Shown: piece by piece, positions 37,001-46,578 of the stretch | Numbering within the stretch: the first letter of the stretch is position 1 | Layout of the letters: each line of letters opens with the position of its first letter | Assembly (NCBI GenBank): GCA_013378335.1 | Contig: CP040556.1 | Coordinates: 1,302,001 to 1,366,000 of the forward strand | Length of the DNA stretch: 64,000 bases | From: Streptococcus sanguinis | Lineage (GTDB): Bacteria > Bacillota > Bacilli > Lactobacillales > Streptococcaceae | Direction of reading: 5' to 3' | Made by a program: the position numbers and the translations under genes | Notes under the pieces: generated by a model | Databases searched by the model: none | Seen by the model: only the letters and a program-made list of their open reading frames with translations | What the model was told of the DNA's origin: nothing

Positions 37001-40000
37001 AACGGCCAACCAGGCCACCGAAGCGTTGGTTGTTGGCTCTAGCGCCTGCTAGAATGGTCACATCTGCCCTGCTTTGGCTAATCAAGGAGTTTCCTCCCTT
37101 AAGATTGGCAACCAAACCACCGACATTGTATTCTTTGCCCTGTTTATCATTTGACACGATAGTTCCAGTAAAGGAGCTATTGGTAATTTGGGTATTGTTA
37201 GCAATAACGACCAAACCTGCTACCTGTGAAGCATTGTCTTTTACTTCTACTCTACCTTGGACTGAAACGTCTGTGATTCGAGTATTTTCTGCATTGCGAG
37301 CCAGAGCCGCTGAGTCATAAGTACCTACAATATTGACCTCTTTCAGGTCCAGATTAGAAATAGAAGAACCACTCTTGAGGTTTTCAAATAAAGGCTTGGC
37401 TAGATTATAAATTGCGTACTGCTTGCCATTATGACTACCAGTCAGGCTGCCTGTGAAGTTCCCTTTGAGGTAGACATAATCCGCAGGAGCCAGACTGACC
37501 TCGCTAGCATCCAAATCTGCTCCCAGAACATAGTTGCCAGCCATATTTTGCTTCATAGCGTCTACCAAACTAGCAAAGCTGGTGTAGACATTTTGCTGAC
37601 TAGGAGCAACTGCCTTGCTGATATAGAAGTCATAGCCAGACTTATAGCCTGTCTCACCTTCTTGAACCAGCTCAGGCAGAGAGACTGTTACCTTATAGAC
37701 ATCCCTGCCATCCTTATGGCTTTCCGCTATGCTGTGAACCGGCAGGAGCATTTCCTTAGATTCACTTGATTTGACTTTGACAAAGTAGGTGGACAGATCC
37801 GTAGGCATAGAGCTCATCGACACGACGCGCTTAAACTGGTCGTTTTCTTTTCTGTAAAACTCGACCGAATCAATATCTCGGAAGGCAATCTTCTTGTATT
37901 CCAATTCAAAATTGCGGCTGCTGGTTTCAAGGTCTGTGAAGCTGCCATTATCCAGTTCATAAGTCAGCTTGGTTTTCAAAGTATAGCCTGTGTAGTAGTC
38001 TAAGTCGCCAATCTTCAGACTTCCTGCGAAATTGGTAATCGGAAGAGTGCGAACAAGCTGATCTCCCTGATACAATTCTGCAGTCGCTGAACGGAAGGAC
38101 TGGGTCTGGTCTTGCAGTCTATATTGAACTGTAACCGACTTATCATCAGGATTTTCTGTCAAACTTAGAATGGAAACTGTCGGCTTGACTTTAGGCACTC
38201 CATTTAGAACTTCTTTGGCTGCTGTTAGGCTAGCAAAAGCTTGATTGACCTGCACTTGTGTAGCAGTTTGATTGTTTAGAACTCCTTCTGCCTTGGTCAA
38301 TTCGTCAGTATAAGCTGTCTGCTTATCTGAGTCTGCATTCTTATATTTAGCAGTTACTTTAATAGTTGGATTTAAATCGTATTCGGTTTGAAGAGCCGTT
38401 TTGACAACCTCAAGACCGCTTAACTGAGCTTTAGCTTGGTTGATTTGTTCCACCAGTTGGTTGACTTCTGCTTGGCTAGCATGTGATTGGCTCAGAATCG
38501 CTTGACCCGCTGTCAAAGCAGTATCATAGCTAGATTGATGACTCTGACTATCGTTGAAATAACGTGCCTGAGCTTTAATCTGATCCGCTTCCGCCAACAG
38601 ATTATGAAGTGGAATTAAATCAAACTCTTCTAAGGCTGCTGCTTTTGGTGCTTCATTCGGTACCATGGTTGGATTAGCCGTTCCAACTTTGACAACTTGC
38701 GTCACTGGAGCCAAGGTTTCTTCGTTAGACAGCTCTTGACGGTCGATTTCTTGGCCATTGGAGCTATAGACGCGGGTCTTGATAGTTCGCTCACCCTCAA
38801 CACCTGGGGTAGCGATTTGACGGGCATCACGAACCAATTCGTCCGTTTCTTCTTCACGAATGGTAAAGTTGATTTTCTCTATGCGAGTTTCGTCCGTGTA
38901 AGTCAGCGGATATTCTGGAAGAACTTCTGCTTTCGGTGCGTCGTTCGGTACCATACTTGGTTTAGCCGTTCCGACTTTGACAACTTGTGTAACTGGGGCT
39001 AGAGTCTCTTCATTAGACAGCTCTTGGCGATCGATTTCCTGACCGTTGGAACTGTAGATGCGGGTCTTAATGGTTCGCTCACCTTGCACACCTGGTGTTG
39101 CAATTTGGCGGGCATCACGAACCAACTCGTCCGTTTCTTCTTCACGAATAGTGAAGTTTATTTTCTCCACTCGAGTTTCATCCGTGTAAGTTAGCGGATA
39201 CTCTGGCAAAGCGTCTGCTTTTGGTGCATCGCTTGGCACCATGGTTGGCTTAGCCGTACCGACTTTGACAACTTGCGTTACTGGAGCTAAAGTTTCTTCA
39301 TTAGAAAGCTCTTGGCGGTCAACTTCTTGGCCGTTGGAGCTATAGACGCGGGTCTTGATGGTACGCTCGCCTTGCACACCTGGAGTCGCAATTTGACGGG
39401 CATCACGAACCAATTCGTCCGTTTCTTCTTCACGAATTGTGAAGTTGATTTTTTCAACTCTAGTCTCGTCGGTGTATGTCAGCGGATATTCTGGAAGAGC
39501 TTCAGTTTTCGGTGCATCATTCGGTACCATAGTTGGCTTAGCCGTACCGACTTTGACAACTTGCGTTACTGGAGCTAGAGTTTCCTCATTGGACAACTCT
39601 TGGCGGTCGATTTCCTGACCATTAGAGCTGTAAACACGAGTCTTGATAGTTCGCTCACCTTGCACACCTGGAGTGGCGATTTGACGGGCATCACGAATCA
39701 ATTCGTCCGTCTCTTCTTCTCGAATCGTAAAGTTGATTTTTTCTACATGAGTTTCATCTGTATAAGTCAGTGGATACTCTGGCAAGGCGTCTGCCTTTGG
39801 TGCTTCGTTTGGAACCATGGTTGGCTTAGCCGTTCCGACTTTGACAACTTGCGTCACTGGAGCTAGTGTTTCCTCGTTGGACAGCTCTTGGCGGTCAATT
39901 TCATGACCATTAGAGCTGTAAACACGAGTCTTAATCGTCCGCTCACCCTCAACACCTGGAGTCGCAATTTGACGGGTATCCTGAGGCAATTCATCCGTTT

Positions 40001-43000
40001 CTTCTTCACGAATTGTGAAGTTGATTTTTTCAACTCTAGTTTCGTCAGTGTATGTCAGCGGATATTCTGGAAGAACTTCTGCTTTTGGCGCATCATTTGG
40101 AACCATGGTTGGCTTAGCTGTACCAACTTTAACAATTTGCGTTACTGGAGCCAGTGTTTCCTCATTCGATAACTCCTGACGATCAACTTCTTGACCGTTG
40201 GAGCTATAGACACGGGTCTTGATTGTTCGCTCACCTTGAACTCCCGGAGTTGCGATTTGACGGGCATCCTGAGGCAACTCATCGGTGTATTGTTCCTCGA
40301 TGTTAAAGGCTATTTTCTCAACACGCGTTTCATCGGCATAAGTCAACGGATACTCTGGCAAAGCGGCTGCTTTTGGCGCATCGTTTGGAACCATGGTTGA
40401 CTTAGCCGTTCCAACTTTAACAATTTGCGTTACTGGAGCGAGAGTTTCCTCGTTAGACAGCTCCTGGCGATCGATTTCTTGACCGTTGGAACTGTAGATG
40501 CGTGTCTTGATTGTTCGCTCACCTTGTACACCTGGTGTTGCGATTTGGCGAGAGTCCTGAGACAACTCATCGGTGTATTGTTCCTCGATGTTAAAGGCAA
40601 TTTTCTCAACACGCGTTTCATCTGTGTAAGTCAGCGGATATTCTGGAAGAACTTCTGCTTTCGGCGCATCGTTTGGAACCATGGTTGGCTTAGCTGTTCC
40701 GACTTTGATAACTTGCGTTACTGGAGCTAGAGTTTCTTCATTAGAAAGCTCTTGGCGATCAACTTCTTGACCGTTGGAACTGTAGATGCGGGTCTTGATA
40801 GTTCGCTCACCCTCAACTCCTGGAGTGACGATTTGACGGGCATCGCGAACCAATTCGTCTGTCTCTTCTTCACGAATAGTATAGTTGATTTTCTCTACAC
40901 GGGTTTCGTCCATGTAGGTCAGAGGGTACTCTGGTAGTTCTTCAACCTTTGGTGCGTCAGCCGGAATCAGGCTTGACTTACTTGTTCCGACCTTAATAAT
41001 TTGAGTGACTGCTGCAAGAATTTCTTCATCCGATAAAACTTGGCGGTCAACCTCTTGGCCATTCGAGGTATAGATACGAGTGGTAATCGCCCGCTCCCCC
41101 TGTACACCTGGTGTGACAATTTGGCGACTGCCTTCTGGAATCTCATCAGTATACTGTTCTTCGACGGAAAAATCTATCTTTTCTCTTCTTGTTTCATCCG
41201 TTGCAGTCAGCTCTAATTCTGGGGCTTGATGCACGGGTGCTTCATCTGCTGCGGTACCGTAAGTTGTTAGTTCCGGAACTTCTTGTACTGGAGCGGTGTC
41301 TGGTGCAGTGCCATAAGTCGTTAGCTCAGGAACTTCTTGAACCGGTGCGGTATCTGGCGTTGTGCCATAGGTCGTCAATTCTGGGACTTCATTTACAGGC
41401 GCGGTATCTGGTGCGCTACCGTAAGTTGTTAGTTCCGGAGCTTCTTGTACGGGCGCGGTATCTGGTGCAATGCCATAGGTCGTCAATTCTGGGATTTCAT
41501 TTACAGGTGCTGTATCTGGCACCGTTCCATAAGATGTCAATCCTGGAACTTCTTGCACTGGTGCGGTATCTGGTGCAGTGCCATAAGTGGTTAACTCCGG
41601 AGCTTCTTGTACTGGCGCGGTATCTGGTGCAGTGCCATAAGTTGTCAACTCTGGGACTTCTTGGACTGGCGCAGTATCTGGTGCAGTGCCATAGGTTGTC
41701 AACTCTGGGACTTCATTTACAGGTGCGGTATCTGGCGCCGTTCCATAAGATGTCAATTCTGGAACTTCTTGTACTGGAGCTGTATCTGGCGCCGTTCCAT
41801 AAGACGTTAATTCTGGAACTTCTTGCACCGGGGCTACATCAGGTGTAGTTCCATACGTCGTTAATTCTGGAACTTCATTTACGGGTGCTGTATCTGGTGC
41901 CGTTCCATAAGTGGTTAACTCTGGAGCTTCTTGTACGGGCGCTGTATGTGGTGTCGTGCCATAAGTCGTCAATTCTGGGACTTGATGCACTGGTGCTTGT
42001 TTTGGTACAGATTTTACTGCAGCAGTTCCAACCAACACAATTTCCGAAACTGGCTCTGCAGTTACTTGGTCTGAAATTACTTCCCTTTTTACAATTTCTT
42101 TACCTGCAATATAATTGCGAGTGACGACAGTGCGTGTACCAGCGACACCTGCGCGAATGACCTGAGATTGCCCCTCTGCGAGCTCATTTGAATATTGGTA
42201 TTCTGTTTGATAAGGCAGGACTTGGGTTTGGCTGCTTTCTTGGCTCTTGAATTCCAGCTCTAGTACTTCAGTGACTGGAGAAAGCCGAGCAAATTCGCGC
42301 TCTTTGGCAGCAATAATCTCTTTTTCTTGCTCTGTCAGTTTCTCTGTTTCAGTAGATACAGGCTTGTTGGCAGTACTCTGATTCCTAGAAAGACTAGCAG
42401 ATTTACCTGCCTGCTGATCGACTTCGAGAGCTGACAAGTCCTTTTGTGCCATAGGAAGCTGATGACTTCCTGCTGCGTTCTCCTTGCCCTGTTCACCGCT
42501 TTTCAGATAGCCAACATATTCGAAACCAGCAATCTCTAAAGGCTCAGGCAGCTTGTCTCCTACTGTCAAATTTAGCCTTTGATTGTAGGCGGCTAATTCA
42601 ATATTGGTCACTGCAAATACAGAAGGAGCTAGGAGAATAGAGCCTAGACCTGTCACCAGCAAAATAGAAGACAGGTATCGCTTGCCATTTCTACCTCGTG
42701 CAATTACTAAGACTGCTAAAGTCAGTCCAGCAGCTGCAAAAGTTGCTTCCCACAGACTTGAGTAGCCCGTCTTTGGCAAACTTTTTGCCGAAAGCCCCTG
42801 GGTCTTTGGACGGTAAACCAGGTAATAAGCATCAGAGTTTTCTTCCACAAACTTTGGAAGCTCCTTAACAACAGCATTCTTCTCAGCTTCAGTCAGTTCA
42901 GATTCTACTACGTAGTGATACTGGACTGGAACGGTTTTGCCTGCTGAGACTTCTGCAGCCTCAACTGTGCTTATATTTCCCCCTATTGCGGTACTCAAAA

Positions 43001-43091
43001 AGAAGCTTCCGATAGTGGCAGAAACCAATCCTACTGATAACTTTCTAAAAGAATAGCGCTGGAGCGTATCACCAGTGATTCTTTTTTCCAT
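34089..43091 (-). CDS. Giant zinc metalloprotease of the M26 (ZmpB/IgA1 protease-like) type with G5 repeats
   Basis: 3000 aa. Order: YSIRK-like signal (RYSFRKLSVGLVSATIGSFF); LPKTG at 105-109 followed by two membrane segments, the N-terminal sorting layout typical of streptococcal Zmp proteins; a diverged G5 module (about 275-355); fourteen 18-aa repeats (367-618); nine 96-aa G5 modules (632-1495); two FIVAR-like helical modules (about 1500-1640); ZmpB-type domain; GLUG-like beta-helix repeats (about 1980-2090); catalytic domain with HEMTH at 2646-2650 and the third zinc ligand Glu2670. Relatives cut IgA1, mucins or other host glycoproteins. The substrate is not readable from the sequence. 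The gene is intact and monocistronic. Confidence 0.93.
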   Translation of the reverse strand: MEKRITGDTLQRYSFRKLSVGLVSATIGSFFLSTAIGGNISTVEAAEVSAGKTVPVQYHYVVESELTEAEKNAVVKELPKFVEENSDAYYLVYRPKTQGLSAKSLPKTGYSSLWEATFAAAGLTLAVLVIARGRNGKRYLSSILLVTGLGSILLAPSVFAVTNIELAAYNQRLNLTVGDKLPEPLEIAGFEYVGYLKSGEQGKENAAGSHQLPMAQKDLSALEVDQQAGKSASLSRNQSTANKPVSTETEKLTEQEKEIIAAKEREFARLSPVTEVLELEFKSQESSQTQVLPYQTEYQYSNELAEGQSQVIRAGVAGTRTVVTRNYIAGKEIVKREVISDQVTAEPVSEIVLVGTAAVKSVPKQAPVHQVPELTTYGTTPHTAPVQEAPELTTYGTAPDTAPVNEVPELTTYGTTPDVAPVQEVPELTSYGTAPDTAPVQEVPELTSYGTAPDTAPVNEVPELTTYGTAPDTAPVQEVPELTTYGTAPDTAPVQEAPELTTYGTAPDTAPVQEVPGLTSYGTVPDTAPVNEIPELTTYGIAPDTAPVQEAPELTTYGSAPDTAPVNEVPELTTYGTTPDTAPVQEVPELTTYGTAPDTAPVQEVPELTTYGTAADEAPVHQAPELELTATDETRREKIDFSVEEQYTDEIPEGSRQIVTPGVQGERAITTRIYTSNGQEVDRQVLSDEEILAAVTQIIKVGTSKSSLIPADAPKVEELPEYPLTYMDETRVEKINYTIREEETDELVRDARQIVTPGVEGERTIKTRIYSSNGQEVDRQELSNEETLAPVTQVIKVGTAKPTMVPNDAPKAEVLPEYPLTYTDETRVEKIAFNIEEQYTDELSQDSRQIATPGVQGERTIKTRIYSSNGQEIDRQELSNEETLAPVTQIVKVGTAKSTMVPNDAPKAAALPEYPLTYADETRVEKIAFNIEEQYTDELPQDARQIATPGVQGERTIKTRVYSSNGQEVDRQELSNEETLAPVTQIVKVGTAKPTMVPNDAPKAEVLPEYPLTYTDETRVEKINFTIREEETDELPQDTRQIATPGVEGERTIKTRVYSSNGHEIDRQELSNEETLAPVTQVVKVGTAKPTMVPNEAPKADALPEYPLTYTDETHVEKINFTIREEETDELIRDARQIATPGVQGERTIKTRVYSSNGQEIDRQELSNEETLAPVTQVVKVGTAKPTMVPNDAPKTEALPEYPLTYTDETRVEKINFTIREEETDELVRDARQIATPGVQGERTIKTRVYSSNGQEVDRQELSNEETLAPVTQVVKVGTAKPTMVPSDAPKADALPEYPLTYTDETRVEKINFTIREEETDELVRDARQIATPGVQGERTIKTRIYSSNGQEIDRQELSNEETLAPVTQVVKVGTAKPSMVPNDAPKAEVLPEYPLTYTDETRIEKINFTIREEETDELVRDARQIATPGVEGERTIKTRVYSSNGQEIDRQELSNEETLAPVTQVVKVGTANPTMVPNEAPKAAALEEFDLIPLHNLLAEADQIKAQARYFNDSQSHQSSYDTALTAGQAILSQSHASQAEVNQLVEQINQAKAQLSGLEVVKTALQTEYDLNPTIKVTAKYKNADSDKQTAYTDELTKAEGVLNNQTATQVQVNQAFASLTAAKEVLNGVPKVKPTVSILSLTENPDDKSVTVQYRLQDQTQSFRSATAELYQGDQLVRTLPITNFAGSLKIGDLDYYTGYTLKTKLTYELDNGSFTDLETSSRNFELEYKKIAFRDIDSVEFYRKENDQFKRVVSMSSMPTDLSTYFVKVKSSESKEMLLPVHSIAESHKDGRDVYKVTVSLPELVQEGETGYKSGYDFYISKAVAPSQQNVYTSFASLVDAMKQNMAGNYVLGADLDASEVSLAPADYVYLKGNFTGSLTGSHNGKQYAIYNLAKPLFENLKSGSSISNLDLKEVNIVGTYDSAALARNAENTRITDVSVQGRVEVKDNASQVAGLVVIANNTQITNSSFTGTIVSNDKQGKEYNVGGLVANLKGGNSLISQSRADVTILAGARANNQRFGGLVGRLESNARISRSYVTGKIQNSTKNGQIGGVVGSNYFNGLIDNVVSNVSGTNVYSISGDQGYENNRITEAYAVEGNKTLENDKFVTSTLTLDQAEEKLASLDITTTLEDTNLNLYSVNYAQEKNAREDRLIAYANMEKLLPFYNKETIVAYGNKLPDNHKLNTEYLLDVVPMKGNQIITDINSNKTGINRLMLHFEDNTVDYLDLTYKGDFKYKAIAEYSVNGLDLLYTPEAFLSDYSRVLNQVLPELNKVVLDSPAMRTVLGVNAETSLDDLYLDTAFDQVKTKLSEELRKVLAMDKSINTEGNVVADYIAQQIKDNKEAFLLGLTYLNRWYNINYDNINVKDLSAYKFDFFGNHNASTLDTIISLGKSGMNNLKAKNNYMAYDASLSEATGKRGLFNYLEGYRQLFLPGKSNNEWLKTNTKAYIVEAKSDIAEARQIQDAAEDKSKYSVGVYDKITADNWEHKGMLLPLLTMTEKGVYAISNMSTISMGAYDRYRLDANGRVRTDAELAEYVEDRVRKTAEYQRNHYDFWYKILSDESKDKLFRSVLVYDGFSLVDKDGKRYWAPANDKKSLAMQEFFGPAGKWYPSKGYNAYATGNVTHFDAAKLLEDYGNSVYTHEMTHNSDGGIYFEGNGRREGLGAELYARGLLQSTPSADEATITLNTLFKVDKDSKTRLHTYNFKERVQNAEDLQHYVHGMFDMIYTLDYLEGTSMLKQSDDAKLQWFRKMENYYVTDKYGKETHAGNQTRTFTAEEIKQLKTFDSLIENDVITRRENKESGKYARNGYLSLSLFSPIYSALSNPNGAPGDVMFRRTAYELLAAKGYHEGFIPYVSGKYSKEAFDEGKKTWDGWSGRDVGLITDQKVLENVFKGEYDSWVAFKKAMYKERIDQLSKLKPITIEYELRNPNSTKKVTIRSYADMQKLMDEAVAEDVRNITNATSRVDASWVNLLKKKIYNAYLRETDDFRQSIFNK
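38607..41198 (-). repeat. Nine tandem 288-bp repeats (G5 modules) in the metalloprotease gene
   Basis: Exact 288-bp period, checked at 41198, 40910 and 40622. Each unit encodes (D)ETRVEKI...TPGV(Q/E)GERTIKTR...NGQE(V/I)DRQ...VTQ(V/I)(V/I)KVGT...PEYPLTY. The outermost N-terminal units differ most; the inner and C-terminal ones are nearly identical, a sign of recent unit duplication or gene conversion. Confidence 0.95.
41238..41993 (-). repeat. Fourteen tandem 54-bp repeats in the metalloprotease gene
   Basis: Exact 54-bp period encoding PVQEVPELTTYGTAPDTA and variants (PVNEVPEL..., PVHQVPEL..., ...TSYGT). Proline spacing suggests an extended stalk. Units alternate in a patchy order (QEV, QEA, NEV), which indicates shuffling by recombination or slippage. 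The plus-strand open frames across this block are by-products of the period being a multiple of three. Confidence 0.95.
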
Positions 43092-43297
43092 AATAATTCC
43101 CTTTTCTTCATATAATAATCTCTTAAAATTTTACAGAATTTCCTACAAAAATTCAATGCTTTTGCTTAAAAATATATCTTTGAAGGCTGAAATCATCATG
43201 TTTTTGAACAGCCTGAAAATAGTGTTCATTTTTACCCGAAAAATTAAAAAACAAATATTCAGTTAGAAAATCTGTTTTTTTAATGTGATTTATTTTG
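43092..43297 (-). promoter_or_regulatory. Upstream region of the metalloprotease gene
   Basis: A/T-rich, about 200 bp. GAAGAAAAGGGAATTATT is the likely translation-start context; several TATAAT-like stretches occur on the minus strand. No clear operator. Confidence 0.4.
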
Positions 43298-43924
43298 TTA
43301 CAAATCCAACTCAAAGAGACCATACTCATGCTTGTCTCCTTGCAGTTCTGCCGCATAGTGGCGCGTGACGGTTTTTTGATGAATCAAGGCTCCAATAGCT
43401 GAGGCTTGACGCTTCTGTGCTTCTTTAAAAATCGGATAGGCCAAGGCAGAGCCCAATCCCAAGAATTCCTCATCTACCCCTAGATACATAATCATATAGC
43501 GTTTTGGAAAACGCTTGGTCCAAAAAAGTTTAGCTAGGTTGAGAGGAGTCAGTTTTTGATAAACCAGAGAACCGTAGTCCGGCATAGCAATCAGAAAACC
43601 AGCTAGCTTGCCCTCCTTATAGGCCAACTTAACCATGGAAAAATCAAGAATATACTGGTATTTTTGAAAAATCTGACTGAACTGCTGACTGGAAATAGAC
43701 CGATAAATTGGAAAATCTTGAAAGAGTCGATTGAGGAGCTCAAAAACCTGCAGCGAAGCTTGATCCCACTCCTTCTTTTTGGGAGAGCAAATGGTGAAAC
43801 CCGCTTCTTCAAAAGACTCAAAGCGATGAGCTAGCTTGTCCTGATGAATTTGATTTGTGACTTTCAGTCTGTATCGCACCTTACGGAGCGATACAGACTG
43901 AAAGTCACAAACAGAAAAAGACAA
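43298..43924 (-). CDS. GNAT-type acetyltransferase, probably 5'-truncated
   Basis: 208 aa as read. The C-terminal half looks like a GNAT fold (LAGFLIAMPDYGS, YMIMYLGVDEEFLGLGSALAYPIFKEAQKRQ, where the CoA loop would be EEFLGLGSALA). The first 15 codons lie inside a 24-bp perfect inverted repeat and the galE terminator, and do not resemble the rest. The recognisable protein begins about YRLKVTNQIHQDKL. Related proteins are near 380-400 aa, so I infer that roughly the first half was lost in a rearrangement at the palindrome. No convincing ribosome-binding site is visible. Function as an enzyme is doubtful. Confidence 0.5.
   Translation of the reverse strand: MSFSVCDFQSVSLRKVRYRLKVTNQIHQDKLAHRFESFEEAGFTICSPKKKEWDQASLQVFELLNRLFQDFPIYRSISSQQFSQIFQKYQYILDFSMVKLAYKEGKLAGFLIAMPDYGSLVYQKLTPLNLAKLFWTKRFPKRYMIMYLGVDEEFLGLGSALAYPIFKEAQKRQASAIGALIHQKTVTRHYAAELQGDKHEYGLFELDL
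43854..43911. repeat. Perfect 24-bp inverted repeat with a 10-bp loop
   Basis: Arms 43854-43877 and 43888-43911 (TTTGTGACTTTCAGTC... and its exact complement). It could form a cruciform or a very stable RNA hairpin. It lies between the galE terminator and the truncated acetyltransferase. Confidence 0.9.
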
Positions 43925-43945
43925 ACACCATTTGGAATGTTTGTC
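43912..43945 (-). terminator. Terminator of the galKTE operon
   Basis: GACAAACA/TGTTTGTC hairpin followed by TTTTTCTG on the minus strand. A second hairpin (AACCAGCT/AGCTGGTT, 43956-43976) precedes it. Confidence 0.8.
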
Positions 43946-43983
43946 TTCGGTCTGAAACCAGCTTTTCTAGCTGGTTCGTCAGT

Positions 43984-44985
43984 TTATCCTCTATCATCAT
44001 AGCCATTTGGATGACTGGAATGCCATTTCCAAGCGGTTTCGATAATAGTTTCGATATTGTCAAATTTCGGCTGCCAGCCCAGAACATTTCTCGCTTTCTC
44101 AGAAGAAGCAATCAGCGTATCCGGATCCCCTGGGCGCCGCTCTGCTATTTCCAAAGGAATCGGATGGCCGGTCACCTTTCGAGCTGCTTCTACAATCTGC
44201 AGGTTGGAAAAACCAGTCGAAGAGCCAAGGTTAAAGGCATCTGAAGGATGGCCGGTACGTAGGTGCTCAACAGCCAAAATATGGGCGTCAGCCAAGTCGA
44301 AAGGATGGACATAATCGCGTACATTGGTCCCATCCGGAGTATCATAATCATCTCCAAAGACGGCAATCTTCTCACGTTTGCCCTGAGCCACCTGAAGCAC
44401 AATAGGCAGGAGATGGGTTTCAGGACCGTGATCCTCACCGATTGAACCGTCAGGTTTGGCACCGGCCACATTGAAATAACGCAGGGCTACAAACTTGATG
44501 TCATAGGCCTGGTCTGCCCAGCGCATAATGGTCTCCATCATGAGTTTGCTCTCACCATAAGGATTGATAGGCTTTTGCGGAGTCGTTTCCAGAATCGGAA
44601 CTTCCTCAGGAATGCCATAAGTCGCAGCAGTCGAAGAAAAGACAATATTTTTAACATCGCATTCCTGCATGACCTCCAAGAGAGAGACCATGCCGGCTGT
44701 ATTATTGTCAAAATACTTGAGCGGATCTACCATAGACTCCGCCACCAGCGAAAAAGCAGCGAAGTGAATGACTGCATCGATGGATGGATGTTTGGCAAAG
44801 ACATCACGCATAAAGTCCTTATCCGCCAAATCCCCCTCATAAAAGACTGCTTTCGGATGGACGGCTGCCCGATGACCAGTCACCAAATTATCAACGACGA
44901 CTACTTCTTCCTTACCTGCTGCTACCAGACGGTCTACCATGTGCGAGCCGATATAGCCAGCTCCACCTAATACTAAAATTGCCAT
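43984..44985 (-). CDS. galE: UDP-glucose 4-epimerase
   Basis: 333 aa from the ATG at 44985 ([18 protein letters not shown]), behind GGAAG; the open frame runs up to 45027 with no better site. It interconverts UDP-galactose and UDP-glucose, the last step of the Leloir pathway. The NAD-binding GGAGYIGSH is at residues 7-15; the catalytic pair is Ser in FSSTAATYG and Tyr/Lys in [11 protein letters not shown]. It is the last gene of galK-galT-galE. Confidence 0.96.
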   Translation of the reverse strand: MAILVLGGAGYIGSHMVDRLVAAGKEEVVVVDNLVTGHRAAVHPKAVFYEGDLADKDFMRDVFAKHPSIDAVIHFAAFSLVAESMVDPLKYFDNNTAGMVSLLEVMQECDVKNIVFSSTAATYGIPEEVPILETTPQKPINPYGESKLMMETIMRWADQAYDIKFVALRYFNVAGAKPDGSIGEDHGPETHLLPIVLQVAQGKREKIAVFGDDYDTPDGTNVRDYVHPFDLADAHILAVEHLRTGHPSDAFNLGSSTGFSNLQIVEAARKVTGHPIPLEIAERRPGDPDTLIASSEKARNVLGWQPKFDNIETIIETAWKWHSSHPNGYDDRG

Positions 44986-45030
44986 AAAACTTCCTTTCCC
45001 TCTTACGCTAGATTCATTATAACACATTTC

Positions 45031-46512
45031 CTAGGGCTGGATGCCAACGGATTGGACAAAGCGCATGAAAGCCTCCTGGCTCTCCTCCGTTCGCTTGTAA
45101 ACTCCTGCGTCTTCCAACACACGGCTGAAAATTTGTCCAACCGAGGCCTGAACTACTCCTTCCGCTGTCTTAGCGGTAACATCTGGATTCTGCTCTTTGA
45201 GTTGATTGGCCCACTCCTGATGATAGGCAGCAACCTGACAGTCTTCTCCCAGCAAGAAAAGTTCCACCTGCTTGAGTTCTTCCTTGAGTCGAGGCGGTAG
45301 AATAGCCAACCCCATCACCTCAATCAGACCGATATTTTCTTTCTTAATATGCTGCACATCTGCATGAGGGTGATAAATGCCGTCCGGATGTTCTTGTGAA
45401 GTTTGATTGTCCCGCAAGACCAAGTCTAGCTCAAAAAATCTATCTTTTCTGCGAGCAATCGGTGTGATAGTATGGTGCGGCTCACCCTCAGACTCTGCCA
45501 ATACCTGCACACTCGGGTCAGAATAAGTCCGCCAAACTTGCAAAATCTTGTCAGCCAACTCAATCAACAGTTCCTTCTTCTCAGATCTCAGCCGAATGAC
45601 GGACATAGGCCATTTGACAATACCTGCCTCAACCTCATCAAATCCTCTAAAAGTAAAGCTGCAATCCAGCTCTGCTATTTCCATAGGGAAAGTATGACGT
45701 CCGCCCTGATAGTGGTCGTGGGTCAGGATAGAGCCACCGACAATAGGCAAGTCGGCGTTGGAACCAGCGAAATAGCCTGGAAAGGTCTCAACGATGTCTA
45801 GCAAGCGCTCAAAGGTCAACCGACTGATAACCATGGGAAGGTGCTGGCTGTGTAGAAAGATGCAATGCTCGTTAAAGTAGGCATAGGGCGAATACTGGAA
45901 GCCCCACTCCTGTCCAGCCAAGTCAAAGCGAATAATCCGATGGTTGGCTCTGGCTGGGTGGTCCAAGCGACCTTGGTAACCTTCATTTTCCATGCAAAGC
46001 TGGCAGGCTGGATAATGACTATTCTTGGCCTTTTTAGCTGCCGCAATTTCCTTGGGGTCCTTTTCTGGCTTAGATAGATTGATAGTGATTTCCAAATCTC
46101 CGTAGTCCGTCGAAGTCTGAAAAGCAATGTTTTTAGCAATAGCCTTGACCTTGATGTAGTCATTCTTTTGACTAAGCTGGTAAAAATCATCCACAGCCTG
46201 TTCAGGATTGGAAGCATAAGTCGTCCAGAAGTCCCGATTGAGCTGACTAGGGGCAGGGGTAATCAAGTTCATGAGCTCAGCTCCCAGTATATCCTGCTCA
46301 GCCAGAGTATCACCAATCATCCCATTCTTCATAGCTACAGCTACCAAGTCATCCTTCAGGTCAATTAGCTGCTCAGCCTCGGTCTCCTGCTCTACAACTG
46401 CCTCTCCGACTAAAGCCATGACACGATTGCTCAGATAGATGGTGTCCAGCTCCTCAAAAGGGCTATTGTCAATCACTGCTGATACAAAGGCATCCAGTAA
46501 CTTCTTGGGCAT
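45031..46512 (-). CDS. galT: Galactose-1-phosphate uridylyltransferase, class II
   Basis: 493 aa, the longer Gram-positive form unrelated in length to the 350-aa E. coli enzyme. It swaps UMP between UDP-glucose and galactose 1-phosphate. [15 protein letters not shown] (about residues 263-277) carries the conserved histidines, and the cysteine pair [13 protein letters not shown] is near 172-184. The middle gene of the gal operon; a hairpin separates it from galK. Confidence 0.95.
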   Translation of the reverse strand: MPKKLLDAFVSAVIDNSPFEELDTIYLSNRVMALVGEAVVEQETEAEQLIDLKDDLVAVAMKNGMIGDTLAEQDILGAELMNLITPAPSQLNRDFWTTYASNPEQAVDDFYQLSQKNDYIKVKAIAKNIAFQTSTDYGDLEITINLSKPEKDPKEIAAAKKAKNSHYPACQLCMENEGYQGRLDHPARANHRIIRFDLAGQEWGFQYSPYAYFNEHCIFLHSQHLPMVISRLTFERLLDIVETFPGYFAGSNADLPIVGGSILTHDHYQGGRHTFPMEIAELDCSFTFRGFDEVEAGIVKWPMSVIRLRSEKKELLIELADKILQVWRTYSDPSVQVLAESEGEPHHTITPIARRKDRFFELDLVLRDNQTSQEHPDGIYHPHADVQHIKKENIGLIEVMGLAILPPRLKEELKQVELFLLGEDCQVAAYHQEWANQLKEQNPDVTAKTAEGVVQASVGQIFSRVLEDAGVYKRTEESQEAFMRFVQSVGIQP

Positions 46513-46538
46513 AGTTCTTCCTTTCTCTTGCTAGTAAA

Positions 46539-46560
46539 GGGCTGGCATCGCTGTCAGCCC
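46539..46560 (-). terminator. Intercistronic hairpin between galK and galT
   Basis: GGGCTG/CAGCCC stem, 10-nt loop, weak T tract. Probably modulates or stabilises the message rather than ending it. Confidence 0.4.
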
Positions 46561-46578
46561 AAGTTCCTTTTCTGTGAT

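Noticed and set aside
38697..40937. Series of similar plus-strand open frames of 60-100 codons at regular distance
   Set aside because: Shadow frames produced by the 288-bp G5 repeats of the protease on the other strand.
41189..41848. 219-codon plus-strand frame rich in Leu/Val/Arg
   Set aside because: Artefact of the 54-bp coding repeats (period divisible by three keeps the other frames open).
38607..41993. Regular repeats that might be taken for a CRISPR array
   Set aside because: Repeats are contiguous without unique spacers, keep one reading frame, and encode G5 or stalk units; no cas genes.
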